From: Trichosphaerium sp. ATCC 40318
Taxonomy: Eukaryota > Discosea > Flabellinia > Trichosidae
DNA: 64,000 nt
Direction: 5' to 3'
Assembly: GCA_038496445.1 (NCBI GenBank)
Contig: JALMLS010000322.1
Span: forward strand, 806,001-870,000
Every line of letters begins with the position of its first letter. The first letter of the stretch is position 1. Below are positions 10,344 through 21,909 of the stretch, one piece after another. The translations under genes were made by a program, and so were the position numbers. The notes beneath the pieces were generated by a model. It was not told the origin of the DNA and did not search any database. It worked only from the letters and a program-made list of their open reading frames with translations.

Positions 10344-13173
10344 ATGAGTAAATCAATGGAAGAACTGGGTGTTAACAAAGAGTCAAACGGAAATCCAATA
10401 CAAATAGTATACACTGATGTTGATTACAATGTCCCTAAACCTGAAACCGGGATAAAAGCGCTAGTTCCATGCTTCTCCAACAAAGCAAAGGAACGAATAA
10501 ACATTATAAACAATATTTCTGGCGTTGTAGAACCCGGTGATATGACAGCAATCCTTGGACCAAGCGGTACGCTTGCAGTTTGTAGAGTTTTCCTTCGTTG
10601 TTTTTGCTAGCCCAGGTTCGTAGTCTGACTATTTGTAAGGTTCTGGCAAAACAACAATGCTTAACATCTTATCTGGACGTATACCAAAGAAAGACTACTC
10701 GGGTTCTGTAACCTACAACGGAGTCAGAGCATCAGCACTCAAATTTAAAAGATATATTGGTTATGTTCCACAGGTACAACAGCACTTCCCTATGTGCTCT
10801 TTCGAGATGACTCTTACCCATCTAAAGATATTAATCTAGGATGATATCCTTGCTGGAGCGCTTACAGTGACCGAGACTATGCAGTTTGTAGCGGATCTTC
10901 AATTGCCTCATTTTACAAAGGCAAAACGTGATGCTATTGTAAATAACACTATAGACGAGCTTGGTCTACGAAAGTGTAGTAAAACTTATGTTGAATACGT
11001 AGGAGAAGGTTGGTTGTTACGAAAAAACGTTTTTTGATTATACTCACATCTATTTATAGATGCCCTGAACTCAGGTATCAAGCGAGGTATATCTGGTGGC
11101 GAAAGAAAAAGATTAAGCGTAGGCCTTGAACTCATTAAAAACCCTGCAGTGTTATTTCTTGATGAACCGACTACTGGTCTAGATGCTTTTTCGGCTTTAA
11201 GTGTCATCAAAACGCTACAAAGATTAGGTACTCAACAATTCGGCTTTTTTTCTTAGTATTTTTACCAATCGGCTATTTATACTTCTGTAGCACAGAAAGG
11301 AAAGACTATTGTGTTCACTATTCATCAACCTTCTTCAGAAATAATGAGTCTATTTGATAATATTTTGCTCATAAGTAGAGGTACAGGTGCCGTTTGAAAA
11401 ACAGACCACGTCTTAACCTTATCGCAGGTTATACTGTTTACAATGGTAAATACGATATGGCTCTGAGCTATTTCAAGAGTATCGGTTATGAGTGCCCTAA
11501 GCATGAAGATCCAGGGGATTATTTTTGTGCGAACCATCAAACAACTACAAGTGATACTCACCGCTTTGTCAGTAAGATGCTGCCAAGATCCTAAAGCCAA
11601 ACTAAAAAATACAATTACTGGGACTCTAGATAGCAATCAACTTACAATAGGCGAAGAAGATGACGTAACACAGAAACTAGCACATGTTCAATCTATGGGT
11701 CAATTGTTTGACCAATCTACATACGTACGTTGAACAAGTTAGGAACATGTTCGAAACATAATTCGGAATCAGAAACAGAAGAGTTTAAATAAAGAAACAA
11801 CTCCAGCGAAACTGGATACAAGTGATTCAAGTAGACAATCGAGCATATATAATCAAGTCTACAACCTCTTGAAGAAGAATTTCCGTAACTTGGCTCGAGA
11901 ACCGAACGCCACACGTGGTTCACTTATGCAGGTAACGTCTTATTTGCGTTTTTTTGGTTTCACTCAAACTTACTCTTTACTCTAGTTTGTTGTCATTGCT
12001 GTTGTAGTGGGTCTTATTTATCTTCGCATGGACTATACTAATACAACAGCTACTCAAGATCGTACTGGATCTCTTTTCTTCAGTGCTATCTTCCTAGTTA
12101 TGATGGGCTTTCTACTACCGTTTAACAGCTGTAAGTCTGCCGAAAATCCTCAGTACTAACATCTAAGCTTAGTTGCCACTGAGAGTAAGGTATTTATGAG
12201 AGACTACTTTGCGGATTTATACGGGACGCCGGCATACTACTTTGGTTGTTACTGATAAACACGTGTTATATGTTAACCTTATTGTAGGAAAAGTGATTAC
12301 TGAAAGCGTTGTGTTTGTTGCCCTGGTTATGATTTACAAGTACAACAAGATTACTCTCCGCAGTATATTTAATATTACGTTCTAGTTGTATCTTCTATTG
12401 GATGGTTGGATATAAGGCTTCAGTCGAGGCATTCTTTATATTTTGTTTGATAGCGATACTAATTAACAACGTACAATCCAATCTCATGTTTTATGAAATC
12501 ACAACCAGTAACTTAACCTAGACTTCTATCGCATTCGGTACACTTATCATTGTGGTATTTCCAAATCCAGCAGTTGCTTTAACTGTACTCCCATTGATAT
12601 TCATACCCTTAATGGTACAAAAGCTCTAAAGTAAGTTTTCGATTGTAACTTTGTTTGTTAGATGTTCTCTGGATTTTACCTTGACAATGACTCTGCTCCT
12701 GTGTATTTCATATGGGTTGAGTAAGGTTATAAATAATTCAACAATAATAACAACACATTAGACATTTATCATTCATGAAGTACGGATTCCGTGCATTTAT
12801 GAGAAATGAGGTACGCTTACACTCAAACTGAATACAACTAATCCAAACGCAGTTTAATGATCAATCGTTTTACTGTACTCAAGAGGAGATAAATAACTCG
12901 GGTGGCGTGTGCCCATTCGAAGGATCAAACGCAGGTGAACAGATTCTCGATTCGTTCAGCATGTTGGGTACAAAACTTTTCAATAAGATTTTCTGAGTTC
13001 CACGTTTTTGTTTTACGAAACTTAGAATGATACATACTACCTACTTATCAGCTGTAGGCGTATCTAGCTTATGGATAGACGTTGCCATATTGTGTGGATT
13101 CTTAGTTTTTTTCCATTCGTTGGCTCTTGTAATTCTTGTATTCAAAGCAAGGAGGCAAAATATGAGAGGATGA
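10344..13173 (+). CDS. ABC transporter, G family half-transporter
   Basis: Seventeen exons join in frame (first 10344-10566, last 13052-13173) to give 659 residues, the usual size of an ABCG half-transporter. The nucleotide-binding domain comes first: Walker A GPSGSGKTT (split by intron 1), signature ISGGERKR, Walker [15 protein letters not shown], and H-loop TIHQPSSEI. It is followed by the membrane domain with about six helices ([40 protein letters not shown]) and a Cys-containing loop ([16 protein letters not shown]) before the last helix. Intron 6 (11527-11572) starts GTGCGA and restores GDYFL. The protein should work as a dimer exporting lipids or hydrophobic compounds; the substrate is unknown. 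The 3' end faces the LRR gene 58 bp away. Confidence 0.92.
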
Positions 13174-13231
13174 AAAAGCTAAAAAATATACATACTAATC
13201 AAAAAGTATTGAAACTTCACTTTTATTCTTA

Positions 13232-14158
13232 TTATTCTATTATATTTGCACTATGCAATGCCTCGCGAATCTCTGATGTTACTAGCAAGCAATGATGTAG
13301 GTCGATAGTATGTACTCCTATCAATGCTTTTATACCTTCATATGTAATTGAGGAGCAATAAGATAAGTTGATAGTGTGTACACCTGCCAATGCCTTGATA
13401 CCTTCATCTGTTACATTTGTTTCTGATAAATTAATCTCATGTACACCTGCCAACATCTTCAAAGCTTCATCTGTTACCTTGTTCAAAGATGATAAATTAA
13501 TTTTGTGTACACCAGACAATGCTTTGATGCCCTCATCATCAATTCTGCAACTAGATAGATTGATAGTATGTACGCCTGCCAATGCCTTGATACCATCATT
13601 TGTTATCGATTTACAAGAAAATAGGTTGATAGTGTGTACGCCTGCCAATGCTTTGATTCCATCGTCTGTTATTGAGTCACAATATGATAAGTTAATAGTG
13701 TGTACACCCGCCAATACCTTCAAAGCTTCATCTGTTACATTATAAACACCTGATAAGTCAATGTTATGAACGCCTGCCAACGCCTTGATTCCATCATCTG
13801 TTATTGACTCACAATATGATATGTTGATAGTGTGTACGCCTGCAAGTAATTGCACGTGACCATCCTTCAAGTGAGTTCTAAATTTACGAAAAGATAGTTT
13901 TGTATTCTTCAGTAAAGGACTTTTAGAGAGCATCTTCACTTCGTTTTCTGAACTTACATTGATTTCGTCATACCCAATTAGGGTATGGACGATATCTCGT
14001 AATAAGTGACACGTTTGTGCTGAACGAATTGTAAATGTTCCTTGTATTAGAATATGAGCTATTACTTCAACTGGGAGTGCTACAAGCTCAGTTGCTGCGT
14101 TTTCTGGGCATTCTAATGTCATTTTGTTAAGTTGCTTTGCTGGTTGAGCGTGGTGCAT
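13232..14158 (-). CDS. F-box/leucine-rich-repeat protein (copy 1)
   Basis: Intronless ORF of 308 residues, ATG at 14158. The N-terminus has an F-box-like segment (ELVALPVEVIAHIL, then RSAQTCHLLRDIV). From about residue 100 to the end there are about nine 20-23-residue repeats of the type ITDDGIKALAGVHTINLSYC. Such proteins normally act as substrate-recognition subunits of SCF ubiquitin ligases: the F-box binds Skp1 and the LRR binds the target. That role is inferred from architecture. Repeats are nearly identical at DNA level, so unequal exchange is likely. Long open frames on the opposite strand are shadows of the repeats. Relatives lie at 26599-27735 and 33703-34670. Confidence 0.8.
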   Translation of the reverse strand: MHHAQPAKQLNKMTLECPENAATELVALPVEVIAHILIQGTFTIRSAQTCHLLRDIVHTLIGYDEINVSSENEVKMLSKSPLLKNTKLSFRKFRTHLKDGHVQLLAGVHTINISYCESITDDGIKALAGVHNIDLSGVYNVTDEALKVLAGVHTINLSYCDSITDDGIKALAGVHTINLFSCKSITNDGIKALAGVHTINLSSCRIDDEGIKALSGVHKINLSSLNKVTDEALKMLAGVHEINLSETNVTDEGIKALAGVHTINLSYCSSITYEGIKALIGVHTIDLHHCLLVTSEIREALHSANIIE

Positions 14159-14725
14159 CTTGTTGTTGGTAATTGTAAGCTTTTGGGTAGTATGACGCTT
14201 TTAGTGTCAACCTGGTGTTAGATGCAGTTTTTGGTTGAAATATGAGTAATTTCGTTTTGTGTAACACATTAATGTTAAGGACCGTTAAGTTACTTCGTAG
14301 TTCATTGAAAATACCAAAAGACGATTTATTTTTGCAATACAGTCATAAACCTACAAAATTGGTGAAGTTTACGGAATAATACAAAAGGAGTATTAACAAA
14401 TATTTGAGAACGTGACTCGTGGATTTGACCTGAAATAGCGCTAATTTGTGTTAAGCGCTAGCCTGATTTTTCGTGATGGTTTGTGAACATACGTCGCCTC
14501 GTGCAACTTTTGCAAGCTATCGTTTAGCGTCCTTATGGATTACTGTACATGACCAAAGAACAGAAAGTCGCGTGCTTCCTACTAATCGGAGCCTTTCAAA
14601 AAGTTGGCTTAGCGGTAAAACAACGCGTTTTTTCAGGTCAAATCCCTCCAAATAACCTTCTATACTTCTGTAGAATAATACCTGTCTGCTTCTATATTTA
14701 TTGGCTTATTACAAATGTCATTATT
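14159..14725. other. intergenic, LRR gene promoter side and ArfGAP 3' end
   Basis: No supported exon. A short inverted repeat, AGCGCTAA with TTAAGCGCT, spans about 14437-14459. AATAAATA on the reverse strand near 14697 may be the ArfGAP polyadenylation signal. Confidence 0.35.
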
Positions 14726-15120
14726 TCACGAGTGTCTTACTACCCACATACAGTCAGAATACTTTGATGAAGCATAATTAAATGAAGGTCCTATTGGGTC
14801 TTTTCCTTTGACATGCAATGCCAAATACTTTTCGTTAACTTTATCATTTCCTCCATGTTCTTCTGTCCAAAGATCTAATTGTAAGTGCCTGAGGAAGCTT
14901 ATATGTGTACCTAGGCAACGGTGATGCCCAGCGCATTCTAAACAAACAAGTATTCCGAATGTAACTGAAGCACATCTAGGCGCTTGTACACTGTTATTTT
15001 AAGTTGTTTGAAGTAAGTTCTCGTACACTTTGCTGTACAGTCTGCACATACTTTATTTCCAGGTAACTCCAATAGTCTTTTAAGACGGTCTTGTTGCCAT
15101 TTTGTTCTATTATTTGCCAT
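14726..15120 (-). CDS. Small ArfGAP-domain protein
   Basis: Two exons, 15027-15120 and 14726-14982, encode 116 residues. The ArfGAP zinc finger is clear: CADC, sixteen residues, then CLEC (Cx2Cx16Cx2C), followed by AGHHRCLGTHIS, which retains the arginine of the HR pair used as catalytic finger in ArfGAPs. The intron was placed (GTACGA to ACAAG) because it gives the exact 16-residue spacing. ArfGAPs stimulate GTP hydrolysis by Arf GTPases in vesicle traffic. The usual Trp before the second Cys pair (as in PxWxS) is Cys here (PRCAS). The protein ends soon after the domain, shorter than typical ArfGAPs; a further 3' exon is not excluded. Confidence 0.78.
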
Positions 15121-16868
15121 TTTTGTAGTAAAGTTCCACCACTACAGTAGCACCTGTCTTTACAGCATGCAGCTTAAAGGTGTGACCTTTAACAATAATT
15201 CTAGCTTTTCAAAGAAATGTCAACGTCAGCAAAGAACTGACAGGTACAAAGTGACTTATTACTTTTATTGATACTCACCATAAATGAATAAACTCGCTGC
15301 AAGATGGCTTTAGCCAAACTCTGTTAATGCCATGTAGGAGCTGGTTGTAGTTGAAAAAGGAAAGAACTGACATTGGATAGAGAAAGGGCAAACAAAACTC
15401 GTCTATATAGTTTGTTAAAGGAGAGTAATTGCTGTTATTGTATCAGGTGATAAATAGTGTGCCAAGTCACAATACAAAGTAGCTCAAAAATAGAATTACA
15501 AACTTTGGTGTTTTACGGCCTCCTTACATAGTTTTACTGCCAAAGTCAAGTGTTCAAGCCATTCTGTCCTCTACAAAGATTTAACAACCAACAATTGAGA
15601 AGGTTTAAATCCATTTTTAGCTTGCAAATGAAGAAATGTTGAGTACGCCAAGCGAAAACAAAAAATATATATATCACGTGCGTCTTCTTCCGTATCACTT
15701 TGAATGCGCACACTTCTGTTCACCCCTTCCACTAACTGTATTGCAGGAACTGGCATCTTTGTTTTCTAGATATATAACTAAGGAACACATCAAAAGATGT
15801 AACGCTCACCTTGAAAAAAGACAGTTTATCTACCCCTAAAACACAATGACAGCGCCCTTCGTACAACTTCGTTATCCAACCTTTCTTTCGTACAAGTATG
15901 TAGCGCTAGATAAATGTCACAAAAACTGAGAAAAAAAATAGTATTTGAATACGTAGAACGTAGACCTGTGTTCATGAAAAAAAGACTGTCAATTATTTCA
16001 TACCTTGTACAGTGAGTTTTTATTTATGACATCACAATAAAGTGTATTTAATGTCCTTGCGACCTCCATAAGTTTAATTGTATCAATTTTATCTACAGTT
16101 AAATAAACGAGCTCTGGAGGTAATTGAAGAGCTCCAGCACGTGACATCCTACAAACTAACAACGGAAGCACAACGAATTAATTAACAAGTCAATGGCATT
16201 CTGCACGTGTATTTTTCAGTGGATACAAGGAGGTCAATTTGTGCTGAGGCCTAGTTGTCACGTGATAAAGTACTATTACAGGATTCTTTGTAATAATAAT
16301 AAACTTATACAAGTAGAACTATTATGCCTTTTTTTGAGATTGTTACCAATCATACATGGCCTCTCTACCTTCAAATCTACTATGTACTACATTACAGAAC
16401 TAAAAACACAAGATACAGTTGCATAAAACTTTTTATTTCGCAAATCTTGATGGTTTTTTTGTACACAAAAAAAACACTAACAAAATCTCCACACAACCGG
16501 CTGTAGCTGGTATTACGCATCTTTTTTTGAAAAATAAAACAAAGATGAGATTAGGGGGTGCGGTGAGTTTCATGCGCTATCTCTTTCCGTTGATGGGGGA
16601 TGTATTGGGTGCCAAGTGAATCTTTAAAAATCCAAGAACCCCAAAGAAAAAAAAGGTATTCGAATCCTCCCGCCCAGGACTCCACGCGCTATTTAGTTGG
16701 CCATTACTCGCATGCCATTTTAATAAGAGCACTAATATTAATATAATCAGTACTACACAAATATGAAATAAAAAAATACACAGAGTGCTGTTGATGGAAC
16801 AACGAAGAAAAAAAGACGAAAGTTAAAGAAAAACGTACCCACGCAAACACTCGTTTCGTCTGATGTTT
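15121..16868. other. large intergenic region, no supported gene
   Basis: 1.7 kb without a convincing exon. Short ORFs of 60-77 codons occur on both strands but lack domains, signal peptides or splice context. CACGTG occurs at about 15676, 16138, 16204 and 16259, three of them within 130 bp, so a regulatory function is possible. Confidence 0.35.
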
Positions 16869-19800
16869 TTAATATTGCTGTGTCTGCAGTTGTTGTGTCA
16901 AATAGCCACTGCCTTGCGTCTGCGTATTGAGATCACCATATCCGTCATCTTGTGACTTAAAATCCTGACTCTCAAGGTTCTGGCTTCTAAAAGACATATC
17001 ATCCATACCACTATCTTGAGATAAAGTAAAGCGGTCATCATAAGACTGAGATCCAGCTAATGATCCTGCTTGTGTTATAGGCATCTGAGACATTGTTTGA
17101 GATTGGGTTTGGAGTTGAGAGGCTTGTGTAGAAGCCTAAGAAAACGAATAAGCACAAAACAAATGAAGAACAAAAAGAAATTGTACAAAGCTTAAGATCA
17201 TACCTGCGAATATTGGGACTCTACATTGCGTCTTTGAGAACGGTAGGACATACGACCAGGTCCTCTAGGGTTATATCCTTCTGGTCCTTGTCTAGAGTAA
17301 GGTCCTTGTGATGAACCCACATAACGATGAGAAGTTGGGGCAGGCATATGTCTGTGACCACGGTTTTGGAAACTTGGTGCTCCTCCTGGTCCAGTAGAAG
17401 AACCAGTTGGCTGGTAACGGTTATACTGTTGTTGTCTTCCATAAGGATCATTGTAGTTATTCGGAGCACCATATCCTCTATCTCTACCTCTATGTCCACC
17501 TTGCTAAAGGAGATGCTTAGATAACAAAGAGAAAAACAAAAAACAGTTTTTCTTTGGATAGTGAGAATACGTACTCTCTCGTGTAATGGGAAACGTCCAG
17601 GAGCTAGAGAGGAATAACCATTGAAGTTATATCTTGCTCTAGGTTTAGGGAATGCAACCATAGATTGTTTAAGATTATTCAATGGACCTTCAACCAAACA
17701 GACATTCTCTTTAAAATAAACAAGAAGATTGTGCCATAAAGGTTGCTGTAGAAAAAGTAAGCCAACAGAAACCAATAATCAACAAAAACAAAAATTGAAC
17801 AAAAATAAAGTTATGTGGACCAACAATACTCAAAAAAAGCAAGTCTTGAAAGAAATACCTTTGAGAGAACTTTTGGATTTCCCAAAATAACTAGGCCGTA
17901 TTTTGCTCTTGTGAGTGCAACATTGAGACGTCTTGGATCATTTAAGAAACCAATACCTACGGTTTGGGTTAGTGGAAGATTTTGTGAAGAATTTTTTTGA
18001 CTTTTTTTTTTGTATTTTCTGGGTTGTGCTGTACTGGCTGGAACACTTTCTGCGTAATTACCCAGAAACTACTCCAGCGAGCGTTATTCAACGAAAGAGC
18101 GACGATAAACCGTCTAAAATTAATGATGAAAATTTTTGTTGGTCGGGATTCGAACCACTGCCGAATTCAAAAAGTCGCCTCCAAATCCCGTTGTGCCATA
18201 GTTGAAATTATTTGAGAAAAATTGCAGTTGGTCAGCGAGCCGTTAAAAAGAAACAATCTTGAGGAAAGCTTACCTTGATGTTCATTCGAACGAACACAAG
18301 AAAGGATTATAAAATCCTTTTCACGACCTTGGAAGCTGTCAACACTCGCCACTTCGATCTCTTCATATAATTCTGTTCGAAGAGAACCAGCACGACGCAT
18401 ATAACTCATAGTGAAAGCGCGTTGTCCTAAAAAGGCGTCAAACATGACCAAAAGTCGAAATAAAGAAACAAAAACAACAATCTACAAAAACTTACCTTCA
18501 TATGGTGTAATGACGCCTATTTGATCAGATCTTACACCTGCCTTGAGGAATTGTGTGACTATCTTCTCGCACATGTTAGCTTCGTCACGATTGAGGTACG
18601 ATGTTCCAGAAGAAGATATCTCCTCTTGTCCCTGACAGTTATAAAAGAACATAGGTTTGTCCGGTGATGGCCATGGGAACTTGATATTCTTTAGCAGACG
18701 TTCTCCAATGGAAACACCGTTTTGGAGTACGCCATCGTAGAATGAATTAGATGGCCATGAACTCAAGCAAGGGTGCATACGATATTGGACCTAAAACAGT
18801 GCGCGTAAATACAACATCATTCTAAAAAAGAGAAAAAAAAAAGGCAACAAGATAGATGACTAAAACAATACCTTTAGCCGAATAGGCTTAATACCAAGCA
18901 TTACTAGACGTTCGAAAAGTGACTGGCAAAGACCTGAACGAGCAGCTTTCTTGCACATGATAACTGGACCGAGCTGACAATGATCTCTAATAAAAATATG
19001 AGCAAAGCACGAAGACACGATTCTCCTACTTACCCAACAAATACGCATTGTTGAGCGCCAAGTACAAGAGGAATAATGCACTCTGGTTCAGTAGCCTGTG
19101 TAGACTCATCAATAAGCACACGCTTGAATCTGAAATGCGATAATCGCGGATCACCAGCACCAACGCAAGTACAGCAAATAACTTGCGCGTTTGCTAAAAT
19201 CTCACGTTCAGCAGCACGTTTCAAGATCTTATAGCTCTTTTCATCTTGGCTTGATAACTCTCCTTGTTGATCCTTAAGTTGTTGTAGTTTGCGTAGTTCC
19301 ATCTTATCAGGTGTTTCTAGACGCTTCACTTGGTAGTGAAGAGTCAAAAAGTCTACTGGAGACGATACAGCCTCTCGGCTTTTAGCGCATAGACGAACTA
19401 CGCGTAAACCTGTCGCATGAATCTTTTCTGTCAATTGATCCACAGCTACGTTAGATGGTGCAGCAACCAACATACGAGATTTGCTTCCCTTAACAAGATA
19501 GTATACAATAGCAGCAGACGTTACAGTTTTTCCTAACTTAAGTTAGGTTTTATAAAGCCTTAACCCATGATCATTGTACCTGTTCCAGGTGGTCCTTGAA
19601 TGAGGTTCAAAGCTGAGTTTAATACAGACTTTACAGCATCAACCTATTAACATGAGTCAGTAATTAACTATTAAAAGTATGAACGTACTTGAGATTCATT
19701 GAGTTCTGGAAGACCTGGTGGAGCAATTTCTTGTGGAACTTTTATGCGTAGTGGTTTATGTTCTACTTCATGACCGAGTAAACGGTGATACAAAAATGAA

Positions 19801-21701
19801 GATACAGCGCTTTCTAAATACACCCAATAAGACGCCATATCACTCGCACATTTACGTACCATCAACAGCAAAGCCTTTCATTGCATTTTGCATACCTAAA
19901 CAATAAATTTAAGAACCAATACAACAAGCAATAACTCCAAGAACACGTACGATCAAACGATGTAGATTTCCAAACAAAATCTACCATATAACCAATAGTA
20001 ACATCATGAGGAACAGAGGCATTACTACGAAGCTCTAAAGCAACTTCCTCATCTACAATAAAGTGTTACAAACTAATCTAGATCAAAGAACAAAAAAACT
20101 TACTGCTTAGTTTGATAACATGCCCAACGCAGCTCCAAGCATCTCTTGTAGCGCTTCCAACATATCTCAAACGTAATTCATCACCGGGTACCAAACGCAG
20201 TTCAGCATCATTTCTAGGGAATTGGAACCATGCTACACGCTTCTTATTAAGACCCATTGACCACCTGACTGTTACATCTCGCTGTGTTTGGCTTTCTTTC
20301 ATTTTTTTGTCATAATCAGCCTCAAGCTTTACAAGTGGACCGAAGATATTTTGATACTGGTATGCGTCTTCATAACTAAACAGAATAAGAACTCATTAAG
20401 AACAGCATTGAGCGCCAACAACAATTTTTTTGATCAAGAAAAAAATGAAAGAAAAAAGAAAAAAAATGTTGATTCTAATACATACATTGGGAGAACTGGA
20501 AGTGGAGCGTCATCAACCCCAGGTTTATCAATATCTTCCAAGTTAGCATCAGGATTTGACTTCCATAATTCTTCTAGCTTATTAATTTGTTGTGGTGTTA
20601 TTTGCCTTGCACGCAATTGTTCTTGCTCAGATGGTACTTTAACAAGCCAAGGTAAAAATGAACGATCCTTTGAAAAAAACCGTAAGCACTATGACTCTAT
20701 AGTAGAGCAAGCAAACATACCTGAATTAGTGGCTGCCATTGTGATAACTCCCAATCCATATTTTGCAAATCGCTACTAGTAGCACAAGGCTCACTAATTG
20801 TAATAAATACTTTGTCATTGTGTTGTTTAAAAAGTTACTAATTTTCAAGAAACAAGAAAATTCATACCGGCATAGAAGAACGACTAGTGACTCGCTCTTG
20901 GCAGGTACAAATCCAAGAACAAATGTGTTCCTACAACCGCACAAGTAGCACTCCAATACAGTCTCACCAAGTGGCGAATCACGATGTAAACAAACCTATT
21001 GTTTTATCAATAAATCTCTAAAACCAAGAATATCCTTACCTCTTTGTGCTTAGATCGGACGAGATGCTGAATTATGTGGGAGCTGTAGTGAGTTAGATCA
21101 CATACATTGAGGGTGACAAGTTGTTTTTTGACGCGTGGAGCGCAGTAGAGCTGAGGGAAACGTACCCGGATGTTCCACCCCTACCATTACAAAACCAGTT
21201 GCCTGTGGCGATACAACGCACTACACACGAAGGGTTGTGAAGGCCACAGTATCTAGTTGTGAGCGTTAACATTTAAATTAATTAATAAAAGGTTACAGGC
21301 GAAATTACACCTGACAGTGCTGTTTCTATAACGTACGTGCAACTTTCGGCAGGTATTTCTTGTACAGCTACCTCTTCCTCTTCAAAATTGTCTTGGAAGT
21401 GTAAATCTGATGTTGCTGATACTAATTCAGCCAAGGAAGTGTCGCTAACAGCTGAAGGTTGCGATGACCCTTCTTGGTTTTCATTGTTCCAAACAGCAGA
21501 TAGAGTGTTCTGGGACGCTGCTTGAGAGTTGTCGGTAAATTCGTGCTCATTATAAGCACCGTATTCTGAATCTTGTGTGTTGAACTCTAAAAACGAGAAA
21601 TCTTGGCTTCCCTCACGAAAATAATCCTCTGTGTGAGACGTTTCTGTTGTTTTTGTACTGTCTTGCGACAAGCCAGGACCGTATTGGTCTCTTGGTTCCA
21701 T
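16869..21701 (-). CDS. UPF1: UPF1 RNA helicase (nonsense-mediated decay)
   Basis: Many exons; the start is ATG 21701 (MEPRDQYGP). The N-terminal CH zinc domain is built from exon 1 (21337-21701), exon 2 (21166-21252, [14 protein letters not shown]) and following exons ([21 protein letters not shown]). Helicase motifs are complete: GPPGTGKT (split by an intron near 19540), [50 protein letters not shown] and [10 protein letters not shown]. The C-terminus is RG-rich and then SQ/TQ-rich, ending QTQQY. In known UPF1 proteins SQ/TQ sites are phosphorylated by SMG1. The protein is an ATP-dependent RNA helicase that drives decay of mRNAs with premature stops. One intron (17957-18273, 317 nt) is far longer than the rest and holds a repeated structured element. 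Confidence 0.95.
18004..18198 (-). mobile_element. SINE-like or small-RNA element in a UPF1 intron (copy 1)
   Basis: Inside the 317-nt UPF1 intron, on the same strand as UPF1. The head has an A-box-like TGGCACAACGGG (18198-18187) and a B box GGTTCGAATCC (18156-18146), 53 nt end to end as in tRNA genes, but no intact tRNA fold. CGGGATT and AATCCCG form a 7-bp inverted repeat (18190-18184 with 18150-18144). The body has GAATAACGCTCGCTGG (18089-18074), 32 nt, then CCAGCCAGTACA (18041-18030), forming a stem, and ends in an A-rich tail with GTCAAAAAAA. A related copy is in the USP36-like gene. It may be a retroposed Pol III element or an H/ACA-like intronic RNA. Confidence 0.5.
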
Positions 21702-21909
21702 GGTACGCGTACAGTGGCGTTTTATCAAGATTTAAGCCTTTTAAAAATTCACTCGCAGCGAATTCCCCAAGACCAATCATTCTCTCAAAACAATCAACTC
21801 GCATCTAAAACATTACGCATGGTGTTAATGAGTAATGAATAACATTACGAAACACATAATAAACAATTAGTAATTACCGCCGCATAATTACGCCGAGCAA
21901 TTCGCTACA
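21702..21909. promoter_or_regulatory. bidirectional promoter region, UPF1 / RNB exoribonuclease
   Basis: 208 bp between two divergent start codons (21701 reverse, 21910 forward). Both products act in RNA turnover. No TATA box is obvious; the core elements are not identified. Confidence 0.5.

Noticed and set aside
13368-13745. Forward ORF opposite the LRR gene (and likewise 26639-27217, and reverse 33905-34276)
   Set aside because: These are periodic antisense frames of the LRR repeats; the sense frames carry the F-box and LRR consensus.
15571-15756. Reverse ORF of 61 codons near 15.6 kb
   Set aside because: No domain, no splice partner and no signal peptide; a frame of this length is expected by chance.
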